Shown here one piece after another: positions 1 to 5,560 of a stretch of DNA of 18,535 nt (position 1 is the first letter of the stretch; every line of letters begins with the position of its first letter). Below the pieces are notes generated by a model. That model did not search any database, was not told the origin of the DNA, and saw only the letters and a program-made list of their open reading frames with translations. Made by a program: the position numbers and the translations under genes. The DNA lies in NCBI GenBank assembly GCA_944324625.1, contig CALUWZ010000013.1, forward strand, positions 1 to 18,535. The letters are read 5' to 3'. The DNA is from an uncultured Mailhella sp. (lineage in GTDB: Bacteria; Desulfobacterota; Desulfovibrionia; Desulfovibrionales; Desulfovibrionaceae).

Positions 1-188
1 AAATTGTCAGAACCTGCGGTGACAAGCCCGAATTCGCGGGGGTAGAGCATGTCACGGCCTTTCATGGAGCCGAGCCAAGTTTCGCATTTGCCCTGACAGT
101 CAGCTTTGCAGAGAGAGCATAAACCTGATTCACAAATATTACCGCGGTTGGTAGTTCCTAAAACGTCATTGTTTTTTAATTGTGACAT
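1..188 (-). CDS. FMN-binding glutamate-synthase-family protein (probable), N-terminal fragment
   Basis: Only the first 62 codons are inside the window; the gene continues past its left edge. The start is the ATG at 188-186, with GGAG seven bases upstream on the minus strand (195-198). The visible protein has five cysteines in 17 residues (C19, C24, C27, C31, C35), followed by a Gly-Arg-x-x-Leu-Tyr-Pro segment near residues 44-50 and Val-Thr-Ala-Gly-Ser near 56-60. I recall this arrangement from the N-terminus of clostridial and Desulfovibrio proteins annotated as FMN-binding glutamate synthase family, where the cysteines probably hold an iron-sulfur cluster ahead of the FMN barrel. No catalytic residue of the barrel is visible, so the name rests on the N-terminal pattern alone. 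The gene diverges from the truncated cyclase gene at 468, and the AT-rich spacer between them probably holds its promoter. Confidence 0.5.
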   Translation of the reverse strand, partial: MSQLKNNDVLGTTNRGNICESGLCSLCKADCQGKCETWLGSMKGRDMLYPREFGLVTAGSDN

Positions 189-337
189 AATAATCTCCGT
201 AACAAAATTGTAAATTTTCCCTGAGGTAAACTATACGATTTTCTGCTTTAAAAGGCAAGAAAAATTAATAAAAAATTTTCAAAAAAGTAAAAAAAAATTT
301 TTTATAATTTTTTATTTTTATAATTTATTGATATAAT

Positions 338-367
338 ATAATAAATTATGTTTTTACAGTTTTACAA
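338..367 (-). promoter_or_regulatory. Possible sigma-70 promoter for the gene ending at 188
   Basis: On the minus strand TTGTAA (367-362, four of six matches to the -35 consensus) lies 18 bases before TATTAT (343-338, five of six to the -10 consensus). The -35 hexamer sits inside the dyad at 361-376, so a protein bound there could block it. The surrounding sequence is so AT-rich that chance matches are likely. This is inference only. Confidence 0.3.
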
Positions 368-376
368 AAATGTAAA
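361..376. promoter_or_regulatory. Inverted repeat TTTAC-N6-GTAAA, possible operator, copy 1
   Basis: TTTACAAAAATGTAAA is a perfect 5-base inverted repeat with a 6-base centre. This 5-N6-5 spacing is the geometry used by CRP/FNR-family regulators, among others. The same 15 bases recur at 407-421. No regulator gene is visible nearby, so the cognate protein is unknown. Confidence 0.45.
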
Positions 377-406
377 TATTCTTCATTACTCTGTGGAAAA
401 CATTTA

Positions 407-422
407 TTTACAAAAATGTAAG
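407..422. promoter_or_regulatory. Inverted repeat TTTAC-N6-GTAAG, possible operator, copy 2
   Basis: TTTACAAAAATGTAAG is identical to the dyad at 361-376 except for the last base, and lies 46 bases downstream of it. It ends 45 bases before the start codon of the cyclase-family gene. Two near-identical dyads in one divergent spacer suggest cooperative binding or looping, although AT-rich DNA makes partial palindromes common. Confidence 0.45.
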
Positions 423-467
423 TTGATTTGATCAGCTTTTGTTTTAGACTGAATAAAGGAGGAGATT

Positions 468-866
468 ATGAAAATCAATCTGACGTATTTAATTAATGAA
501 GAAAACCCTGCATGCCTTTGGGCTAAGCAAAGTGATAATCCGCATGTTGCCATGGGCCATATCGGAACGCATATTGATACGTATCTGAAAAAAGCTATAC
601 CGTCCGAGTACAACGTTTCACGAGCCGTGCTGTTTTCCTGTTCTGATAAGGAGGAAATCACTTTGGACGATGTAGACCTTGAAGCTGTGCAATACGGTGA
701 TTTTGTCCTTTTGCATACAGGATGGATTGAAAAATTTTCATACGGCAGCAAGGAATATTTTCTTGAACATCCCTATTGTTCCGATGAACTTATTTATGCG
801 CTTTTGGATAAAAAAGTCCGACATATTAAAAAATTTGATGCCGTTAAAAAAAGTCCGCTTGGCTGA
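468..866 (+). pseudogene. Truncated cyclase-family (kynurenine-formamidase-like) protein
   Basis: The ATG at 468 follows a strong site (AAAGGAGGAG), so translation should start normally. The 132-residue product matches the N-terminal two thirds of the PF04199 cyclase family, metal-dependent hydrolases such as KynB that cleave N-formylkynurenine or related amides. The metal-binding motif is present as H31-x-G-T-H35-x-D37. Family members are usually about 205-220 residues, and the later zinc ligands (a His and a Glu in KynB) lie in the part missing here. Similarity seems to fade around residues 115-128, where the family has its conserved Asp-Phe-Ala-Gly and Arg-Arg segment. The frame ends at TGA 864-866 in the loop of the terminator shared with the hydrogenase operon. 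It is most likely a gene remnant without activity; a short functional variant cannot be excluded. Confidence 0.6.
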
Positions 867-879
867 CAGGCGGACTTTT
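846..879. terminator. Rho-independent terminator between convergent units, strongest for the coo operon
   Basis: AAAAGTCCGC (849-858) pairs perfectly with GCGGACTTTT (870-879). Three further pairs, one of them G-U, extend the stem to 13 base pairs with a 5-base loop GCTGA (862-866). Read on the minus strand the stem is followed by seven T (852-846), so it is a strong terminator for the coo operon, whose last stop codon lies 26 bases upstream. Read on the plus strand it has four T, so it may also end the cyclase transcript. The cyclase stop codon is in the loop. Confidence 0.85.
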
Positions 880-904
880 ATATTATGCAAAAAGTTTTTT
901 GGGA

Positions 905-1480
905 TTATTTTTGTTCTTCGGCAGGTTTTTCAAGTGTGGTATGGGAAAGTTCTCCTCCTGCCATGAGGGCACGGTATTCTTCAAGGGGCATCATGCGCAG
1001 GGCGCCGAATGCGCAGGCTTCCACGCAGGCACTTACTTCTTTGCCTTCATTTTTGCGCCATTGTTCGCAGAGGTCGCAGCGAACGGCAATAAGACGCGGA
1101 TCTTTGCGTTCCAGACGTTTCTTTTCGTCTTCGGTTGTTTCCACAAAGGTTTTGCTGATTGCACCGTAGGGGCATGCCATAATGCACATGCCGCAGCCTG
1201 CGCAGAATTCCGTGCGCATAACTACTTTTCCGCCGTCATTTTGAATAAGGGCATGGGTGGGGCATACAAGGGCGCAGGGTGCAGGATTGCACTGGCGGCA
1301 CTGTACGGGCATTTTCAGGGTATCGGTTTTTACCACGTGTACGCGCGGTTCATGGTCTTTGCGCAGTTTTGCCGCTTCTTTGATGGTTACGCCGTTATGG
1401 GATGCAATGCAGGCAAGTTCACATTTTTTACAGCCGCGGCATTTATCGGAGTCGGCATAAATAATATATTGCTGTGACAT
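905..1480 (-). CDS. cooF: CooF-like polyferredoxin, electron-transfer subunit
   Basis: This 191-residue soluble protein has four cysteine groups for [4Fe-4S] clusters: C14/C17/C20/C24, C61/C64/C69/C73, C93/C96/C99/C103 and C135/C138/C152/C156. That is the CooF/HycB/HydN arrangement. CooF passes electrons between CO dehydrogenase and the membrane-bound hydrogenase in Rhodospirillum rubrum and Carboxydothermus. As last gene after hypA it sits where it does in the latter organism, but cooS does not follow; the terminator comes next. I chose ATG 1480 because GAGG lies about seven bases upstream. An earlier ATG at 1492 overlaps the hypA stop as ATGA and would add four residues, but its only possible ribosome site is two to three bases away. 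The physiological partner here could be another oxidoreductase. Confidence 0.85.
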   Translation of the reverse strand: MSQQYIIYADSDKCRGCKKCELACIASHNGVTIKEAAKLRKDHEPRVHVVKTDTLKMPVQCRQCNPAPCALVCPTHALIQNDGGKVVMRTEFCAGCGMCIMACPYGAISKTFVETTEDEKKRLERKDPRLIAVRCDLCEQWRKNEGKEVSACVEACAFGALRMMPLEEYRALMAGGELSHTTLEKPAEEQK

Positions 1481-1488
1481 AAGTATCC

Positions 1489-1845
1489 TCATTCTTCCTG
1501 TTCATGAACGTTAATGGAGGTTATCTGCATTTCATTGCCGCCCTGCCAGTCCACGTCGGAACTCATGCAGTTTGGACAGTGAAATTGTCTTTTGTGTATT
1601 TCAACATGCTTTTGGCAGTTTTTGCAGAATCCCTGCAGAGGCATGCGTTCTATAATCATTTTTGCTTTGGCTGCAGGGGTATTTTCTGCCAAAATTTCAA
1701 AACATCCCTGCACTGTCTGCGGTTCTATGCAGTTCAGCAAGCCGATTTTGAGATGAATTTCATCCACAAGCAGGGCTTTGTTTTGTTTATTTGCTTCTTC
1801 CAGAATTATTTTGAGCAGGGAAGAAGCAATAACGGTTTCATGCAT
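1489..1845 (-). CDS. hypA: Hydrogenase nickel-insertion protein HypA
   Basis: HypA (118 residues) delivers nickel to the large subunit during [NiFe]-site assembly, working with HypB. The protein starts Met-His-Glu; His2 is the family's nickel ligand, which fixes the start at ATG 1845 (AGAGAG a few bases upstream) and not at any of the in-frame upstream codons. The zinc ribbon is C74-x2-C77 and C90-x2-C93. It starts one base after the cooH stop codon and ends nine bases before the chosen cooF start. Placement between cooH and cooF is the same as in Carboxydothermus hydrogenoformans and, from memory, Desulfovibrio vulgaris. No hypB or other maturation gene is in the window. Confidence 0.93.
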   Translation of the reverse strand: MHETVIASSLLKIILEEANKQNKALLVDEIHLKIGLLNCIEPQTVQGCFEILAENTPAAKAKMIIERMPLQGFCKNCQKHVEIHKRQFHCPNCMSSDVDWQGGNEMQITSINVHEQEE

Positions 1846-1846
1846 A

Positions 1847-2947
1847 TTATCTCTCTGTGCAGGATACGCAGGGGTCAATGCTGTTGACAATAAGGGAAAC
1901 GTCCGCTACTTCGCAGTCCTTCATCATAACTTCCAGAGCATCCCAGTTCATGTATGAAGGAACGCGCCATTTCAGGCGCAGCGGCATGTCTGTGCCGTCC
2001 GTGCGGACATAATAAAAGAGTTCGCCGCGCGGAGCTTCGGAGCGTGCCATGGCTTCACCCGCAGGAATATGCGGAAGAAGGGTATTGAGTTCGCCTTCGG
2101 GAATATTGCGGATAATCTGTTTGATGATTTTAATGGATTCCAGTGTTTCTCTCAGGCGTACCATGGCGCGGGAGTGGACGTCGCAGCCTGTTTCGGTAAT
2201 CATATCAAAATCAAGCTGATCATAAATGAGATATGGCGCAGTTTTTCGTGTGTCAATCCGGACATTGCTGCCTCTAGCAACAGGTCCTACAAGACCGTAT
2301 TTGATCACATCTTCCGCACTTATTCTGCCCACGTTGGTCGTACGGCGGAGAATCATTTTGTCCGTTGCGTAAATGTCAATGATTTCTTTGATGTGCTTTT
2401 CCGTGCGGACAAGGCTTTTTTCAATGAATTCGATGAGTTCAAGGTTGACTGAATATTTTACGCCGCCGATGCAGTTGGCCGCAAGATCCATGCGGTTGCC
2501 GTAAACGGTTTCTTTGACGTCCTGCATAATTTCCCTGACTTCCATGACATGCATGAACAGGGATTTATAGCCGATGATATGGGCTAAAATTGCCACGTTG
2601 AAAAGATGGGAAGCCGTACGTTTGATTTCCTCGGCAAGAACGCGCAGTGCTTGGGCTTTCGGGGAAACCTGAATGCCGGCAAGGTTTTCCACCGCAAGGC
2701 AGTAAGTCAGGGGGTGGCTGTTGGAGCACAGGGAGCAGACACGTTCGGTCAGTACCACGTTTTGGAAAAAGTTCCGTTTGGTGGCAAGAAGTTCCATGCC
2801 GCGGTGCACGTGGCCTGAAGTAATATCAACATGTTTTACGCGTTCGCCTTCGAGTTCCAGTTTAAAGTACATGGGTTCTTCAAGCGCAACATGAATAGGT
2901 CCCAAAGGCAGAGAAAAACTTTTGGTTTCGTGTTGTTTTGTTTCCAT
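1847..2947 (-). CDS. cooH: Energy-converting [NiFe] hydrogenase large subunit CooH
   Basis: The 366-residue catalytic subunit holds the Ni-Fe site where protons and electrons combine to H2, or the reverse. Both nickel-binding motifs are present: Glu-Arg-Val-C71-x2-C74-x3-His78 near the N-terminus and Asp-Pro-C360-x2-C363-Thr-Glu-Arg at the end. The spacing and sequence are those of group 4 (Coo/Ech/Hyc) enzymes, related to NuoD of complex I. The protein stops three residues after the last cysteine, so there is no C-terminal peptide for a maturation protease to remove; the literature reports the same for CooH and EchE. The start ATG 2947 has AAGGAA about seven bases upstream. It begins two bases after the cooU stop codon and ends one base before hypA. 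It would face the cytoplasm as part of the membrane-bound complex. Confidence 0.93.
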   Translation of the reverse strand: METKQHETKSFSLPLGPIHVALEEPMYFKLELEGERVKHVDITSGHVHRGMELLATKRNFFQNVVLTERVCSLCSNSHPLTYCLAVENLAGIQVSPKAQALRVLAEEIKRTASHLFNVAILAHIIGYKSLFMHVMEVREIMQDVKETVYGNRMDLAANCIGGVKYSVNLELIEFIEKSLVRTEKHIKEIIDIYATDKMILRRTTNVGRISAEDVIKYGLVGPVARGSNVRIDTRKTAPYLIYDQLDFDMITETGCDVHSRAMVRLRETLESIKIIKQIIRNIPEGELNTLLPHIPAGEAMARSEAPRGELFYYVRTDGTDMPLRLKWRVPSYMNWDALEVMMKDCEVADVSLIVNSIDPCVSCTER

Positions 2948-2949
2948 AA

Positions 2950-3594
2950 TTATTCCTTTTCTTCAGTTTGGGGCTTTGGGGCTTCTTTTTTGGTTTCTTC
3001 TACTTTGGTAAATTCCGGTTCCTGCAGGGCTGCTTTGTAGCTTTCTGGAACATAGCCCATTTTTTCAAGCATGACCTGTTCCCACAGGTTTCTGCTTCCC
3101 GTACCGTGAACCATGGAAGAAAATGGAATAAGCTGTGTCATTATGCCCGCATCAAGGCGTTCGTCAAGGAACAGGCGCTTGGGATTGGGGTGGTCGATAA
3201 TTTTAATATTATACATTTCCATGAATTCTCTTTCGTTCCAGTCCGCATTTCTGAAATAGGGGGTAATGGAAGGAACTGCAAGAGGTTCCAAGGTTTCTTT
3301 GTCGTAAATCTGCACGGTAACGCAGAACAAAATGTCATGAATGGCAAAGTGGTAGGCTATTGCTTTTTGTTTTGCCGCATTTGAGCGGTCTTCCGTGTAT
3401 GCCGTAATGGTGCAGAGACGGGCCTGCAGGCTTTGCAGGATTTTTGCGGCTTCGGTAAGCTGGGACGGATTTTCCAGTTTCAGCCATGCATAAAGATTGT
3501 TGTAATTGTTGGTTGTCCATGTAAGGGGAGGGAAATCCGTTTGGGCAAAGGTATTTTTTATTTCGTCGAAAACATTATTCCGGGTTTGACTCAT
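2950..3594 (-). CDS. cooU: Coo hydrogenase subunit CooU (NuoC/30-kDa-like)
   Basis: This 214-residue hydrophilic subunit resembles the NuoC (30-kDa) subunit of complex I and the N-terminal part of HycE/HyfG. It probably joins the catalytic large subunit to the membrane arm. The family signature is visible as Glu121-Arg-Glu-x-Phe-Met-Glu-Met-Tyr-Asn-Ile, followed by Asp134-His-Pro-Asn-Pro-Lys-Arg. Residues after about 185 form a charged, Lys/Glu/Pro-rich tail that looks disordered. ATG 3594 is preceded by a strong AAGGAGAA; an in-frame TTG at 3624 would add ten residues but lacks a good site. The gene overlaps the end of cooX by 20 bases, so its ribosome site lies inside cooX, suggesting translational coupling. 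Confidence 0.85.
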   Translation of the reverse strand: MSQTRNNVFDEIKNTFAQTDFPPLTWTTNNYNNLYAWLKLENPSQLTEAAKILQSLQARLCTITAYTEDRSNAAKQKAIAYHFAIHDILFCVTVQIYDKETLEPLAVPSITPYFRNADWNEREFMEMYNIKIIDHPNPKRLFLDERLDAGIMTQLIPFSSMVHGTGSRNLWEQVMLEKMGYVPESYKAALQEPEFTKVEETKKEAPKPQTEEKE

Positions 3595-4105
3595 TGAGTT
3601 CTCCTTGGCGTTCGGCCGTAGCAATTTGACGGCAGCTTGGGCAAAGTCTGATTATTTTTTCTATGTCAACAGGGCTGTGTGCATAAATTCTTGTGGCAAG
3701 ATGAGGCGGAAGCAGGCGTATGGGGGCGCCGCAGCCGTCGCACTTCAGGTAGGGAATGAAATGGTGTTCGGCCATTTTGAATTTGTCGTCCTGTTTGTGT
3801 GAGTTATGCCAGTTGTTGGTCATGGTAATGGCTTTGGTGGGGCAGTAATAGGTGCAGGAACCGCAAAGGCAGCAGGAATTGTACCACACCGTATAATGGT
3901 AGCCGGTTTTTTCTTCATTGGGGATAATGCGGATGGCATCGCCGCTGCAGACGTGGCTGCAGATGCCGCAGCCGACGCACAGGTCGGGATTGAGGGTTAC
4001 GCGTCCGCGGAATCTGTCGGGGGTTTTGGCGGGCTGCAAAGGAAAGGCCTCGGTGGCAGGGCCTTGCAAAATATTTTTTACAAGCACCTTAAGAAATTTG
4101 AACAT
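3575..4105 (-). CDS. cooX: Coo hydrogenase ferredoxin-like subunit CooX (NuoI/HycF-like)
   Basis: CooX (176 residues) carries two [4Fe-4S] clusters in a NuoI-like fold and passes electrons within the complex. The ligands are C43/C46/C49/C53 and C78/C81/C84/C88; C79 is an extra cysteine. A second pair of motifs, C122-x2-C125 and C155-x2-C158, follows and would fit a zinc-ribbon-like or rubredoxin-like site; HycF-type relatives can have a similar C-terminal part. ATG 4105 has a strong AAGGAG at ideal spacing. An upstream TTG at 4162 would add 19 residues encoded inside cooL and is unlikely. It overlaps cooL by 17 bases and cooU by 20. Confidence 0.88.
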   Translation of the reverse strand: MFKFLKVLVKNILQGPATEAFPLQPAKTPDRFRGRVTLNPDLCVGCGICSHVCSGDAIRIIPNEEKTGYHYTVWYNSCCLCGSCTYYCPTKAITMTNNWHNSHKQDDKFKMAEHHFIPYLKCDGCGAPIRLLPPHLATRIYAHSPVDIEKIIRLCPSCRQIATAERQGELNESNPE

Positions 4106-4559
4106 GGCGGACTCCTTTGCGTTCTGCTTCTTCAATGCGTTTAAGCCAGATTTCCTTTGCAAGCAAAATTCCTTCCATAATTGCCTGCGGGCGGGGCGGA
4201 CAGCCGGGCACGTTTACGTCAACGGGCAGATAGCGGTCAATGGGACCCTCAATGGAATGGCCGCCTTTGAACACGCCGCCGCTGATGGGGCAGATGCCTA
4301 CGGCAACGGTTACTTTCGGTTCGGGAATTTCGTTCCAGACTTTCAGTACCTGATCTTTTATTTTGAGGGTCAAGGGTCCTGTAATAAGCACAATGTCAGC
4401 ATGGCGCGGGCTTCCGCAGTATTTGCAGCCGAGGCGTTCCACGTCGAAACGGGGAATAAAGGCAGTGGTTGCAAGTTCCACGTCACAGCCGTTGCAGGAA
4501 CCTGCGTTTATTCTGAAAAGCCACGGGGATTTAGTTGCTATATTGTTTAAAAAACTCAT
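4089..4559 (-). CDS. cooL: Coo hydrogenase small subunit CooL (NuoB-like)
   Basis: The small subunit (156 residues) holds the proximal [4Fe-4S] cluster next to the Ni-Fe site. Likely ligands are C22 and C25 (Ser-Cys-Asn-Gly-Cys-Asp-Val-Glu), C90 (Gly-Ile-Cys-Pro-Ile-Ser-Gly-Gly) and C120 (Pro-Gly-Cys-Pro-Pro-Arg-Pro). The Gly-Ser-Pro-Arg-His-Ala-Asp-Ile segment is typical of group 4 small subunits and NuoB. An additional pair, C45-x2-C48, lies just before it. The protein has no twin-arginine signal, as expected for a cytoplasm-facing group 4 enzyme. ATG 4559 is preceded by AGGAGAA; an in-frame upstream start at 4583 would fall inside cooK. The gene begins eight bases after the cooK stop. Confidence 0.92.
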   Translation of the reverse strand: MSFLNNIATKSPWLFRINAGSCNGCDVELATTAFIPRFDVERLGCKYCGSPRHADIVLITGPLTLKIKDQVLKVWNEIPEPKVTVAVGICPISGGVFKGGHSIEGPIDRYLPVDVNVPGCPPRPQAIMEGILLAKEIWLKRIEEAERKGVRHVQIS

Positions 4560-4567
4560 ATTTTCTC

Positions 4568-5548
4568 CTAGAAATTGAACCATACCAGTACAAGGCTGAT
4601 AAGAGCCAAGACTGCAGGGATTTTGAGATAAAAGCCAAATGCCTGCTCAATTCTGAAACGGCCTGTTGCGGATTTTATAAAGGTGCAGGAGATAAGCATA
4701 AGAACAAAGCATTTGAAAGCAAACCATAAAATATTTACAGCAATATTGCCGCCAAGCGTCATGGGGAAGAAAATCACCACGCCGAAACCGAGTACGACAA
4801 TATTTTTAATGGCGCTTGTCAGCTGGAAAAGGGCAAGGCTTGCACCTGAATATTCAAGGAGCGGACCTTCCACGATTTCCGTTTCTGCTTCGGGAATGTC
4901 AAAAGGAGGAACTCCCATGGTTCCCGGCAGGAAGAAAAGATAGGCAAGAAAAGCAGGAATCATGACCCAGTTGGTGATGAATTGTCCGTGTTCTTCCTGA
5001 TAGCTGATAATGTTCATAAGGGAAAATTCCGCAAAGTTGCTGCCGCCCACTTTCATGGCAACGGCAAGGATAATCATAAGAAGCGGAATTTCATAGGCGA
5101 ACATCAGAGTCATTTCACGGGAGAAGCCGAGCGTGCCGAACGGTGAGCTGGAGGATGAGCCGGCAATCATAAGCGCAACGGCAGGAAGCTGAAGCAGATA
5201 GAAATACACCAGCATGTCGCCCATATACGGCAGGCCGCCTGATACGCCCGGAATGGGAAGAAGTGCGGCGCACACAGCCATTCCGATAAAACCGATAAGC
5301 GGGGCGGACTGGAACAAAGGGCGCTGGGCAGTTTCTGGAATCATGGCTTCTTTGCCGGAAAGTTTTATAATGTCAATAATCGGCTGAATTACCGGAGGTC
5401 CCACACGGCGCTGCAGCCTTGCCTCGATTTTTCTGTCCAGACCTTTGAAAAGCACGCCGAGGCCGAGGGCGAAAAGACCGCCCGGAAAAATAAGGAGATT
5501 GAATAAGGCAGCTCCGATAAGCATAATATAAGAATAAGTATCTTGCAT
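4568..5548 (-). CDS. cooK: Coo hydrogenase membrane subunit CooK (NuoH-like)
   Basis: This integral membrane protein of 326 residues has about eight hydrophobic segments and resembles NuoH of complex I and HycD/HyfC. It anchors the catalytic module and links it to the antiporter-like subunit. The NuoH hallmark is clear near residues 36-52 (Gly-Leu-Asp-Arg-Lys-Ile-Glu-Ala-Arg-Leu-Gln-Arg-Arg-Val-Gly-Pro). So is the acidic loop near residue 220 (Pro-Phe-Asp-Ile-Pro-Glu-Ala-Glu-Thr-Glu), thought to carry the conformational coupling. A polyserine run (Ser-Ser-Ser-Ser-Ser) lies near residue 135. Two ATG codons are possible: 5554, with GGGAG only two to three bases away, and 5548, with better spacing, which I chose. 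It starts 12 bases after the cooM stop. Confidence 0.92.
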   Translation of the reverse strand: MQDTYSYIMLIGAALFNLLIFPGGLFALGLGVLFKGLDRKIEARLQRRVGPPVIQPIIDIIKLSGKEAMIPETAQRPLFQSAPLIGFIGMAVCAALLPIPGVSGGLPYMGDMLVYFYLLQLPAVALMIAGSSSSSPFGTLGFSREMTLMFAYEIPLLMIILAVAMKVGGSNFAEFSLMNIISYQEEHGQFITNWVMIPAFLAYLFFLPGTMGVPPFDIPEAETEIVEGPLLEYSGASLALFQLTSAIKNIVVLGFGVVIFFPMTLGGNIAVNILWFAFKCFVLMLISCTFIKSATGRFRIEQAFGFYLKIPAVLALISLVLVWFNF

Positions 5549-5560
5549 GGTCATTCTCCC

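Larger units (their letters stand above)
189..467. other. AT-rich divergent intergenic region
   Basis: This 279-base spacer separates the minus-strand gene ending at 188 from the plus-strand cyclase-family gene at 468. The stretch from about 260 to 420 is almost entirely A and T. It holds the two dyads and the possible minus-strand promoter listed separately. A perfect TATAAT lies at 332-337 on the plus strand, but nothing like a -35 element sits 16-18 bases before it. I see no RNA gene or small ORF with a ribosome binding site. Confidence 0.7.

Noticed and set aside
332..337. Perfect TATAAT as a plus-strand promoter for the cyclase gene
   Set aside because: No -35-like hexamer at 16-18 bases upstream, and such hexamers are expected by chance in this nearly pure A/T stretch.
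679..966. Plus-strand frame of 95 codons overlapping the cyclase end and the terminator
   Set aside because: It is out of frame with the cyclase, has no ribosome site, and runs through the terminator hairpin. It does not restore the missing cyclase C-terminus.
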